A stretch of DNA of 64,000 nt from an uncultured Opitutia bacterium. Its GTDB lineage: Bacteria; Verrucomicrobiota; Verrucomicrobiia; Opitutales; Opitutaceae. The stretch lies in NCBI GenBank assembly GCA_903855985.1, contig CAIOAO010000074.1, positions 186,001 to 250,000 of the forward strand. Direction: 5' to 3'. The position numbers and the translations under genes were made by a program. The notes below the pieces were generated by a model that saw only the letters and a list, made by a program, of their open reading frames with translations, was not told where the DNA came from and made no database searches. Shown piece by piece: positions 31,850 through 39,584 of this stretch (its first letter is position 1; the number at the start of each line of letters is the position of its first letter).

Positions 31850-32746
31850 TCACGCGGCCAGAAGCCGGTGGCAGAGGGCGATCAGTCGCTCGCGCAACGG
31901 TTCGCCCCGGGTGGTGAAAGTGCGCTGGCAGCGTTCGTACTCGGCCCGGCCGGCGGAAGTCTCAATCGCGATGGGCGCGAAGCCGAGGGCGCGCAGGTCG
32001 TAGGGACTCGCCTGCATGTCCACCTCGCGGAGGTCGCGGGCGAGCTCAAAGCAGTCGGCCAGCAGCTCGCCCGGGGTGAACGGGGCGAGTTTGAAGGCCC
32101 ACTTATAGAGATCCATGTTGGCGTGCAGGCAGCCGCGCTGCTCGTGCGCCGGCACGGTGTCACGGGCGGGCTGCACGCGGTTCAGCGGGCGGGCCGCGGG
32201 CGTGAAGAAACGGAACGCGTCGAAATGCGTGCAGCAGACCGGCTGGGACTCGACGATTTGGGCGAGTTCCTCCCGCGAAAACCGCAGCGGCCACGCCGAG
32301 TGGCGGATTTCGTCGGGCGTCTGCCGGTACGCCATCGCCCACTCGTGCAGCCCGAAACAGCCAAAGAAGGGCGGCCGCTCGCGCATCACGACCAGCAGGT
32401 CGCGCAGCCAGGTGACAAACTCCCGGCGCGACGGGCGCAGCGCCGCGGGATCGAGCATGACGCCGCCGCCAATCTCCCGGTATTCCGGACGGTGGAGAAA
32501 TTCCCGGGCCGCCTCGCCCGCGAGCGCGAGATCCGGGCCCGGTTGCCAGCGCCGCAGCCAGGCCGGGCGAAACGCGTAGTAACTGAACAGGAAATCATAG
32601 ACCGGGTGCTTTTCCCCGCGCGCCGCGCGGGCCTGGTGCGGCCCGAGCCAGGCCTGTACACGGGCCTCATGCGCGGCCCGGCGGGCGAGCCACTCGGCCT
32701 CGGGGAGAATCTGCCAGCCGGGCGCGGTGATCGGCGGCGCGGGCAT
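31850..32746 (-). CDS. Protein of the family annotated '3-methyladenine DNA glycosylase'
   Basis: 298 aa. Blocks HEARVQAWLGPHQAR, KHPVYDFLFSYY, PFFGCFGLHEWAM, VCCTHFDAFRFF and GCLHANMDLYKWAFK are strongly conserved in actinobacterial and proteobacterial homologues carried under this name. I do not see the helix-hairpin-helix/Asp site of AlkA or the Tag/Mpg folds, so the enzyme name is inherited annotation, not evidence. The family is His/Cys-rich. It starts 3 bp after the BadF-type kinase gene, so it may share that pathway. Confidence 0.7.
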   Translation of the reverse strand: MPAPPITAPGWQILPEAEWLARRAAHEARVQAWLGPHQARAARGEKHPVYDFLFSYYAFRPAWLRRWQPGPDLALAGEAAREFLHRPEYREIGGGVMLDPAALRPSRREFVTWLRDLLVVMRERPPFFGCFGLHEWAMAYRQTPDEIRHSAWPLRFSREELAQIVESQPVCCTHFDAFRFFTPAARPLNRVQPARDTVPAHEQRGCLHANMDLYKWAFKLAPFTPGELLADCFELARDLREVDMQASPYDLRALGFAPIAIETSAGRAEYERCQRTFTTRGEPLRERLIALCHRLLAA

Positions 32747-32749
32747 GGC

Positions 32750-33679
32750 TCAAAGCCGCGTCAGGAGCTGGCGGACGCCCTCGATTGGTGAATCGGTGAT
32801 GGCGGCGAGCGGCAGGGGACTGCGCTTCGCGAGGGCGGTCATCACGAGCGGATGCGTCAGGATCGGGCCGCTCAGGCCGGCGGGGACCGTGGCGAGCGGG
32901 GTGGCGGGAAAAAGTTTGGTCGCAACGGCGATGGCGAGGTCGAGCAGCTCGCCGGTGGACGCGGCCACGATCTGCTGCGCGGCCTCGTCGCCTGCCGTGG
33001 CGAGGGAGAGCACGGCGGGGGACAGCGCGGCGATGTGGCGGGTGGCGTCCGCGTGCGCATAAAAATGGCGCGTGACGGCGCTGGTCCCCGTGCCGGGGGT
33101 GACACCCGCGTGCGCGCACACGGCGGGGCCGAGGCGCGACGGGGGTGCCCAGCCTTGGAGTTCGAGCAGTGCGCGGGCGATGGCGCGGGCGCCGAGATCG
33201 TAGCCGCTGCCGGAGTCGCCGAACCGCCAGCCGCGTCCACCGGCGTAATGCACGGAATTGTCCGGGGTGAGCGCGGCGACGAACGAGCCGGTGCCGGCGT
33301 GCAGCGCGAGGCCGGGGCGCCCGTGCGTGGCGAGCTCGAGGATGGGCCGGGAATCATCCATGGCCTGGACGCGGCCGAAACCGGCGAGCCCCGCGGCGAA
33401 TTCCGTCCAGAACCCGCTGCTGCCGGCCATGCAGAGCAAAGTGTCGGTGATGACGAGCTGGGCCGAGGGCGGCCGGGTCTGGAGCTCGGCGAGATGCGTC
33501 ACGGCCTGCGCCCGCAGGGAATCCAGGGCGGCGACCAGGATGGAGGCGGCGGCCTCGGGGCCGACGACGCTCGGGTTGCTGCCGGTGCCGACGTGGCAGG
33601 CGACCATGGAACCGGCGGAATCGATGAGGATGCACTCGGTCTTGGTGCCGCCACCGTCCACGCCAATTTTATACTTCAT
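32750..33679 (-). CDS. BadF/BadG/BcrA-type ATPase, N-acetylglucosamine kinase-like
   Basis: 309 aa, actin/hexokinase fold. Phosphate-1 loop GVDGGGTKTE is at residues 7-16, and the second loop HAGTGSFVAAL and GRGWRFGDSGSGYDLG are as in eukaryotic-type GlcNAc kinases. It probably phosphorylates an amino sugar. It lies 12 bp downstream of a SIS-domain gene, which fits amino-sugar recycling. Its end is 3 bp from the next gene. Confidence 0.85.
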   Translation of the reverse strand: MKYKIGVDGGGTKTECILIDSAGSMVACHVGTGSNPSVVGPEAAASILVAALDSLRAQAVTHLAELQTRPPSAQLVITDTLLCMAGSSGFWTEFAAGLAGFGRVQAMDDSRPILELATHGRPGLALHAGTGSFVAALTPDNSVHYAGGRGWRFGDSGSGYDLGARAIARALLELQGWAPPSRLGPAVCAHAGVTPGTGTSAVTRHFYAHADATRHIAALSPAVLSLATAGDEAAQQIVAASTGELLDLAIAVATKLFPATPLATVPAGLSGPILTHPLVMTALAKRSPLPLAAITDSPIEGVRQLLTRL

Positions 33680-33691
33680 GGCCGGAACGGT

Positions 33692-34420
33692 TCAGGCCAG
33701 CTGGCGGCTGAGGCGACCCTTGTACTTCTCCCCGACGGTGCGGTTGAACTCGATGGCGCCAGGGAGGTTCTGGCTGCGCAGCACGGGGATCGGGTGGCCG
33801 TTGGCTTTCAGCCAGTCGATGACGGAGAGCATCAGCAGGTTGAGCAGCATCGCGCCGACGAGGGTGGAGGTGGGGCCGGAGAACACGCCGGGCGTGACCT
33901 CGATGAGCGTGTCGCCGGGCACGCCGCAGTTGTCCAGCGTCTCATCGGCGATCGCGTGGAGGTTTTTGCCGCCAGGATGCACGGTCTTCGCCGTGGTGGA
34001 CATGGCGAGGGCGGTGAGGCCGACGACGTGCAGGCCCTTTTGCTTGGCGTAGAGCGCGACCTCGAGCGGCGCGCTGTTTTTGCCGGAATTGGAAATGACG
34101 ATGAAGGTCTCGCCGGGCAGCAGCTGGTACTGGCGGTCGTAGCGCTCGACGAGCGAGGTGCCGTAGCCGACGTGGTTTTCAATGAAGCCGGCGGTGGGAT
34201 CGATGAGGCCGCTGACGCAGACGAGACCGCCGGCGCGGCCGATGATCTCGCGGGCGATGCAATCGCTGTGGCCGCTGCCGAAGGCGTGGATGACGCCGCC
34301 GCGGGCGACACTGGCGCCGATGAGCGGGGCGAGGCGGGCGATGGCGGCCGCATTTTTCTTTTCCGCGTGAACCAGGAGCTCATGGGCGCGGGCGGAATAC
34401 GTTTCGGAAAGCGAAGGCAT
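33692..34420 (-). CDS. SIS-domain sugar isomerase/UPF0309 family protein
   Basis: 242 aa from ATG 34420. The phosphosugar-binding pattern is HAFGSGHSDCIAREI near the N-terminus and VISNSGKNSAPLEVALYAK in the middle, typical of SIS domains related to MurNAc-6-P etherase and GmhA. It begins a three-gene minus-strand unit with the kinase and the glycosylase-named gene. The open frame continues upstream of 34420, but codons there do not encode SIS sequence. Substrate unknown, probably an amino-sugar phosphate. Confidence 0.85.
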   Translation of the reverse strand: MPSLSETYSARAHELLVHAEKKNAAAIARLAPLIGASVARGGVIHAFGSGHSDCIAREIIGRAGGLVCVSGLIDPTAGFIENHVGYGTSLVERYDRQYQLLPGETFIVISNSGKNSAPLEVALYAKQKGLHVVGLTALAMSTTAKTVHPGGKNLHAIADETLDNCGVPGDTLIEVTPGVFSGPTSTLVGAMLLNLLMLSVIDWLKANGHPIPVLRSQNLPGAIEFNRTVGEKYKGRLSRQLA

Positions 34421-34530
34421 GCCGGAACAATCAAGCGCGCCGGGCGCAAAAGCCGACAAAAAAGCTTCCGTGCCGGCGCCCACGCTGGAAGGCTGCCGGC
34501 GAGTTTCTGGAGTCACCCCACTTTTCCCCC

Positions 34531-36504
34531 ATGAATTCGAAAATCCGCCAGGTCCTGGTGTTGAGTGCGTTGTGTATCTCGTCGGCCTGGGCTGCGACCC
34601 CGGCGACTCCCGCCGCCGCCAGCGGGCCGGTCCAGGTGCCGATGGAGGCTTTCGCCCGGCTGCCGGTGATCCGCAACGTGCGGATTTCCCGGGACGGCAA
34701 GACCATTGCCTACTCGGTCGTGGCGGACCTGCAGGAGGCGTTTGCCTTCAAGAACCTGGAGACGGGCAAGATCAATGCCGTGGAGAGCGGCGTGGGGATT
34801 CCGGCGGTGAATCCCATCTGGGTCTCCAACAACCGGGTGGTTTACGGTCACCTCTCCGGGATCGATCGTGACGGGAGCCATTACACCGGGTTGCTGGGTT
34901 ATCCGCGGCAAGTGGACAAACGGGACCAGAACCGGTTGTTGGTCACCGGCATCCTGGCCACCCGGTTACACGGTGACAACGAGGGGCACGTCCTCCTGCT
35001 GGAGCACGATTATCCCACCGGTTACGGGAAGCGCCAGTTGGTGCGGTTGGATCACCCGAACGTGATCAACATGGATTCTCGCACCGGCAATTACAACCGG
35101 GTGGTCGACAACCCCGGCAAGGTCACCTTCTGGATGGCCGATGCGCAGGGTTTGGTCCGAGTTGGGGTCGAGGAGGACAAGGCGCTGAGCCGGGTCATTT
35201 ACCGCGCGAACGAAAAGGCCCCCTGGCACGTGCTGGCCGGCATGGACTACGCCAAACGCAAGGTCGGCCTCCAGGGGCTGAGTGCGGACGGAGCCACGCT
35301 TTACCTGTCGCTCGTCACCCCGGAGGGCACCTGGGGGGTGTATTCGTATGACCTGCTCAAGGAGCAGCTGGGTCAGCTGATTCTCAGCCATGAGCGCTTT
35401 GACATCCTGCCGTGGGGTTACGGCAGCGACTACGACGCCATCCGGTACGCCCCGAACACGCGGGAAATCCTCGGCATCCAATATGAGACCGACCGGCCCC
35501 AGGTCGTCTGGTTTGACCCGACGATGGCGGCGATCCAAGGAGCGCTGGACAACGGGTTGAAGGACCGAGTCAACACGATCACGGACATGAGCGACGACAT
35601 GAAGGTGCTCGTGGTGTATTCCTGGTCGGCGAAGGACCCGGGCACCTTTTACATTTTTGATCTGAACAAGAAGTCGCTGAAGCCCCTGTTCCCGGCGAGC
35701 CCCTGGATCAAACCGGACCAGATGGCGGACGTCTTCCCAATCAACTACAAGTCGCGGGATGGCCTCATGATCCACGGTTACCTGACGGTGCCGCCCGGCA
35801 AGGAGCCGAAGAATCTGCCCCTCGTCGTGTTCCCCCATGGCGGTCCCTTTGCGCGCGACTCATGGAACTTCGACCGCGACGTACAGTTTTTCGCCAGCCG
35901 TGGCTATGCGGTCCTGCAGATGAACTACCGCGGCTCGCCCGGCTACGGGGAAAGCTTCTTTGAGAAAGGCCACCGGCACATCGGCCGGGAGCTGCAGGAT
36001 GACATCACGGACGGCACCCGCTGGGCGATCGCGCAGGGCATTGCCGATCCCCACCGCATCGCGATCGCCGGCTGGAGTTTCGGCGGCTATTCAGCGCTCA
36101 TGGGGCTGATCCGCGAGCCGGACCTGTACCGCTGCGGCATCGACCTCTCGGGGGTGACGGATTGGAGGGCCCTCATCAAGTACGACCTGGATATTTCCAA
36201 GGACGACAAGGAGGAGATGGCCGACCTGATTGGCGACCCCGAGAAGGATGCGGTGGACTTGGACGCCATCTCCCCGGTCACCCAAGCCGACAAGATCAAG
36301 GTGCCGCTGCTGATGATCTACAGCAAGGACGACAGAGTCGTCCCCTTTGAACAGGCCCGGCTGATGCGGGCTGCGATGGAAAAGGCGCACAAGCCCTTCG
36401 AGCTCGTCTCCAAGGTCAACGAAGGCCACGGCTTCTATACCTACGACCACCGGCTCGAGCTTTATAAGAAGATCGACCAGTTTCTCTCGGCGAACATGAA
36501 GTGA
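34531..36504 (+). CDS. S9 family prolyl oligopeptidase-type serine peptidase
   Basis: 657 aa. Residues 1-22 are a signal peptide (QVLVLSALCISSAWA), so it is exported. A beta-propeller of about 400 residues precedes the alpha/beta-hydrolase domain with Ser516 in GWSFGGYSALM, Asp600/601 in YSKDDRV and His633 in NEGHGFY. It should cleave or trim short peptides in the periplasm. The ATG follows CCCCACTTTTCCCCC. It stands alone between divergent and convergent neighbours. Confidence 0.93.
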   Translation: MNSKIRQVLVLSALCISSAWAATPATPAAASGPVQVPMEAFARLPVIRNVRISRDGKTIAYSVVADLQEAFAFKNLETGKINAVESGVGIPAVNPIWVSNNRVVYGHLSGIDRDGSHYTGLLGYPRQVDKRDQNRLLVTGILATRLHGDNEGHVLLLEHDYPTGYGKRQLVRLDHPNVINMDSRTGNYNRVVDNPGKVTFWMADAQGLVRVGVEEDKALSRVIYRANEKAPWHVLAGMDYAKRKVGLQGLSADGATLYLSLVTPEGTWGVYSYDLLKEQLGQLILSHERFDILPWGYGSDYDAIRYAPNTREILGIQYETDRPQVVWFDPTMAAIQGALDNGLKDRVNTITDMSDDMKVLVVYSWSAKDPGTFYIFDLNKKSLKPLFPASPWIKPDQMADVFPINYKSRDGLMIHGYLTVPPGKEPKNLPLVVFPHGGPFARDSWNFDRDVQFFASRGYAVLQMNYRGSPGYGESFFEKGHRHIGRELQDDITDGTRWAIAQGIADPHRIAIAGWSFGGYSALMGLIREPDLYRCGIDLSGVTDWRALIKYDLDISKDDKEEMADLIGDPEKDAVDLDAISPVTQADKIKVPLLMIYSKDDRVVPFEQARLMRAAMEKAHKPFELVSKVNEGHGFYTYDHRLELYKKIDQFLSANMK

Positions 36505-36532
36505 CGCGGCCGACGGCCGCGGCGGGGTGAGG

Positions 36533-36599
36533 GGTCATTGGTTATGGGTGAGGGGTGGCTGGCAGAAAACCCAGCGCCTATCACCCATCACCAGCAGCC
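36533..36599. repeat. GGTGATGGGTGATAGG-type inverted repeat (23-nt arms)
   Basis: Left arm 36533-36555 and right arm 36577-36599 pair over about 16-17 of 23 positions with a 21-nt loop. The right arm reads GGTGATGGGTGATAGG on the reverse strand, a two-unit degenerate repeat. The element occupies the gap between the end of the S9 peptidase gene and the end of the methyltransferase gene, both convergent. It ends 9 bp from the methyltransferase stop. No U-tract. Confidence 0.65.
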
Positions 36600-36608
36600 A
36601 ACGGCCGC

Positions 36609-37511
36609 TCACGCCTCCCAGCGGCCGTAGATGCCGCAGGGGAGGACCTTGCCGTCGGCCTTGATCGGCAGGCCGACTTCGCCGGCGGTGATATGGCCGC
36701 CGCGGCCGGCGAGCAGCTCGGCGAGCAGGTTTGCGACGACGGTCGGCGAGAGACGGGCGGTGTACGCGTTGATCAGGAAGAACAGCGGCGCGTCGGTCAG
36801 CAGCGCGCGGCATTCGGTGAGCAGTTCCCAAAGGTGATCCTCGAGTTTCCACATCTCGCCGGTGCTGCCGCGGCCGTAGGTTGGCGGGTCCATGATGATC
36901 GCGTCGTACTTGCGGCCGCGCTTGATCTCGCGGCGCACGAACTTGAGGCAGTCATCCGCGATGTAGCGGACGGGGGCCTCGGCCAGGCCGCTGAGCGCGG
37001 CGTTTTCGCGGCACCATTTCACCATGCCCTCGGCGGCGTCCACGTGGCACACGGTCGCGCCGGCGGCGGCGGCGGCGACGGTGGCGGCGCCGGTGTAACC
37101 GAAGAGGTTGAGCACCGCGACTTCGCGGCCGGCGGCACGGGCGGCCTTGATCTTCGCGCCGAACCAATCCCAGTTCACCGCCTGCTCGGGGAAGAGGCCG
37201 GTATGCTTGAACGAGGTGGGGTGGATCTTGAAGGTGAGCGCACCGTAGCTGATTTTCCAGTGGTCGGGCAGGGGCCGGCGGAATTCCCAGCGGCCGCCGC
37301 CCTGTTCGCTGCGGTGATAAAAGCCGTCCCAGCTGGCCCACGCGGCCCCGGGTTTCTGGCCGGAGCGCGGCCAGATGATCTGCGGGTCGGGGCGGACGAG
37401 GGTGAACTCGCCCCAGCGCTCGCGCTTCATGCCGTCGCCGCATTCGAGCAGCTCATAGTCGCGCCAGTGGTCGGCGACAATGAGGGCGGGGCGTTGGACG
37501 GGCGCGGACAT
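36609..37511 (-). CDS. Class I SAM-dependent rRNA methyltransferase, RlmI-like
   Basis: 300 aa from ATG 37511. Motif I is VLNLFGYTGAATVAAAAAGA, followed by the acidic VDAAEGMV; motif IV is MDPPTYGRG, as in cytosine-C5/guanine-N2 rRNA methyltransferases RlmI and RlmK. The PUA domain of E. coli RlmI is absent; the N-terminal 90 residues are strand-rich (FTLVRPDPQIIW). It probably methylates large-subunit rRNA. The upstream frame to 37793 was rejected. It is divergent from the DUF481 gene. Confidence 0.85.
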   Translation of the reverse strand: MSAPVQRPALIVADHWRDYELLECGDGMKRERWGEFTLVRPDPQIIWPRSGQKPGAAWASWDGFYHRSEQGGGRWEFRRPLPDHWKISYGALTFKIHPTSFKHTGLFPEQAVNWDWFGAKIKAARAAGREVAVLNLFGYTGAATVAAAAAGATVCHVDAAEGMVKWCRENAALSGLAEAPVRYIADDCLKFVRREIKRGRKYDAIIMDPPTYGRGSTGEMWKLEDHLWELLTECRALLTDAPLFFLINAYTARLSPTVVANLLAELLAGRGGHITAGEVGLPIKADGKVLPCGIYGRWEA

Positions 37512-37653
37512 GGGCGGGGACGGTCGAAACAAGGCGGGGCGGCGGGTCTTGTCGAGCAGCGGCGTGCTGAAATTGTTAAAAACGGGGCAAACCTGCTGTT
37601 TTATTGACAAGGCAGGCGCCCGTGCGGTTTTTTGGGCCCCTTTTTCACCCGCC

Positions 37654-38715
37654 ATAAACCTATCCAACACCCTCCGCACTGTCCTGATTCTCACCGCCGC
37701 CGCGTTCCTCGCGGCGTCCGCCTCGGCCGATGTGGTCGAGACCAAGAATGGCGCCCGCATCGTGGGCAAGGTCACCAAGATCGAGGGCGGCAAGATCTAT
37801 GTCACCACCGACTACGCGGGCGACCTGACACTCAAGCAGTCCGAGGTCACCGGCCTGACGACGGAGGCCCCCGTGGTCGTGCGCCTGGCCAGCGGGACCA
37901 CGCTGCAGGGCACGGTGTCCGCCGAGGGCGCCGCGCTCAAGATCACGGGCGCCGACGGCCAGCTGGCCACCTCGGTCGAGAAGGTTGCCGCCACGTGGGC
38001 GCCGGGCGGCGAGGATCCGCAGGTGACGGCCATGAAGAAGGCCCTCGCCGACCGGGAGCACCACTGGAGCTACGAAGCCGCGGTGGATGTGACCGGCAAG
38101 AGCGGCAACTCCGAACAGCTGGGCACTGCCGGCGCGTTCCGCGCCACGCTCAAGACGCCCGATGACACCCTGCAGTTCTACACCGGCTACAACCGCCAGG
38201 TCTCGGACGGCGCGAAGTCGGCCGACCAGTTCCGGGCCGGCATTGATTACGCGGACAATTTCTCGGGCCGGACGTCGTGGTACGCCCGCGACGAAGGCGG
38301 TTTTGACCGCGTCAAGGGCATCGACCTCTACAACACGGCCGCCGCGGGCTTTGGCTACGATTTCCTCAAGGAACCGAAGCACCTCCTCACGCTCCGCGCC
38401 GGTCTCTCGTTCCGCTACGAGGGCTACACCAATCCCGCGCACGAGAGCCTCAAGAGCACCGGCCTGGACTTCGGCCTGAACCACGAATGGGAGTTCACCC
38501 GCTCCAAGCTGGTGGACCGCCTCACGTACACGCCGGCGTTCGACGACTTCAGCAATTTTCACTTCACGCACGAGTCGTTCTACGAGATTCCGCTGGCCGA
38601 CCCGGCCTGGAAGCTCCGCCTCGGCGTCAGCAACGACTACAACAGCAAGCCCGGCACCGGCGTGGAGCGGCTCGACACGAGCTATTTCACCCGGATGGTG
38701 CTGAACTGGAAGTAA
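37654..38715 (+). CDS. DUF481/YdiY-type outer-membrane protein with unclear start (ATA)
   Basis: About 353 aa. A signal peptide (LRTVLILTAAAFLAASASA) is followed by a 100-residue beta-rich domain and a DUF481 barrel-like region with WSYEAAVDVTGKSGNSEQ and alternating aromatic strands. DUF481 proteins are outer-membrane, salt-induced proteins of unknown function. No ATG, GTG or TTG is in a suitable place; the signal peptide begins right after an ATA at 37654, preceded by CCCCTTTTTCACCCGCC, exactly the C/T-rich context of other starts here. The ATA may be a real rare start or an altered ATG. Its terminator follows. Confidence 0.75.
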   Translation: MNLSNTLRTVLILTAAAFLAASASADVVETKNGARIVGKVTKIEGGKIYVTTDYAGDLTLKQSEVTGLTTEAPVVVRLASGTTLQGTVSAEGAALKITGADGQLATSVEKVAATWAPGGEDPQVTAMKKALADREHHWSYEAAVDVTGKSGNSEQLGTAGAFRATLKTPDDTLQFYTGYNRQVSDGAKSADQFRAGIDYADNFSGRTSWYARDEGGFDRVKGIDLYNTAAAGFGYDFLKEPKHLLTLRAGLSFRYEGYTNPAHESLKSTGLDFGLNHEWEFTRSKLVDRLTYTPAFDDFSNFHFTHESFYEIPLADPAWKLRLGVSNDYNSKPGTGVERLDTSYFTRMVLNWK

Positions 38716-38747
38716 GCCGCCCTGGCGCGGAATAAGTCCTGCCCCCA

Positions 38748-38777
38748 CGGCCTCATGTCCCCCATGAGGCCGTTTTT
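38748..38777 (+). terminator. Intrinsic terminator overlapping the start of the next gene
   Basis: CGGCCTCATG (38748-38757) pairs perfectly with CATGAGGCCG (38763-38772) across a 5-nt loop, followed by TTTTT. It lies 32 nt after the DUF481 stop. Both candidate ATG codons of the DUF1223 gene (38755, 38764) are inside the stem, and the T-run is coding sequence for its signal peptide. Confidence 0.88.
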
Positions 38778-39474
38778 ATTGCTGGGGTTGGCGCTGGGCG
38801 CGGGCGTGTACCTGGACGCCGCCGCGGCGCAGTTTGCCAGCGGGCCGAACCGGGTGGCGCTCATCGAGCTCTTCACCAGCGAGGGTTGCAGCAGCTGTCC
38901 GCCGGCGGAGCGCTGGCTGGCGGCCTTGCGCGACGAACCGGGCCTGTGGCGCGACTTCGTGCCGGTGGCATTCCACGTCGATTACTGGAACCGGCTCGGC
39001 TGGCCGGACCGTTTCTCCACGCGGGAGTTCACGCAGCGCGAATACGCCTATGCCACCGCCTGGGCGAGCCCGAGCGTTTACACCCCGTGCGTGGTCCGTG
39101 ACGGCGCCGAGTGGACCGGCTCGCGCCCGCTCGCCCCGTCCGGCACCGCGGCGGGAAAACTCACCGTCCGTTACGACGGCGCCGTGGTCCACGCGGAATT
39201 TTCGCCGCTGGCGTCATCGGCCGGCGGGCCGTTTGAGCTCCATGCCGCCATCCTGGGGGGCGGCATCAGTTCCCCGGTCAGCGCCGGCGAAAACCGCGGC
39301 GAGACCCTGCACCATGAATTTGTCGCGCTGAAAATGGCCCACGCCCCGCTCGGGCGGGACCTCGCGCTGCCCGTGCCGAAGGTGACCGGCGTGGCCCGCC
39401 ATGCGCTGGCGGTCTGGCTCACGCGCCCCGGCGAACTCACCCCGCTGCAGGCGACGGGCGGCTGGCTGGACTGA
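38755..39474 (+). CDS. DUF1223 thioredoxin-fold exported protein
   Basis: 239 aa from ATG 38755 (ATG 38764 equally likely, giving MRPFLLLGLALGAG). The N-terminal hydrophobic segment is a signal peptide. The conserved DUF1223 motif LFTSEGCSSCPPAERWL holds a CxxC-like pair and is followed by FHVDYWNRLGWPDRFS and the tail ALAVWL. The fold is thioredoxin-like; function is unestablished. Both start codons are buried in the upstream gene's terminator hairpin, so expression may depend on antitermination or on a downstream start. Confidence 0.88.
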   Translation: MSPMRPFLLLGLALGAGVYLDAAAAQFASGPNRVALIELFTSEGCSSCPPAERWLAALRDEPGLWRDFVPVAFHVDYWNRLGWPDRFSTREFTQREYAYATAWASPSVYTPCVVRDGAEWTGSRPLAPSGTAAGKLTVRYDGAVVHAEFSPLASSAGGPFELHAAILGGGISSPVSAGENRGETLHHEFVALKMAHAPLGRDLALPVPKVTGVARHALAVWLTRPGELTPLQATGGWLD

Positions 39475-39502
39475 ACGGGGCGCGGCCGGGGCTCCGCCCC
39501 GT
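39475..39502 (+). other. Hairpin immediately after DUF1223 stop
   Basis: ACGGGGCG (39475-39482) pairs with CGCCCCGT (39495-39502) over a 12-nt loop, starting at the base after the TGA. It has no T-run, so it is terminator-like only in its stem. Confidence 0.4.
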
Positions 39503-39584
39503 GCCACGTGAACACCTTTCACCAATCCATGCGCATGCGACAGGCTCGCCACGCGCGGGCCCGGGCTTTTAGTTTGGCCCTCCG

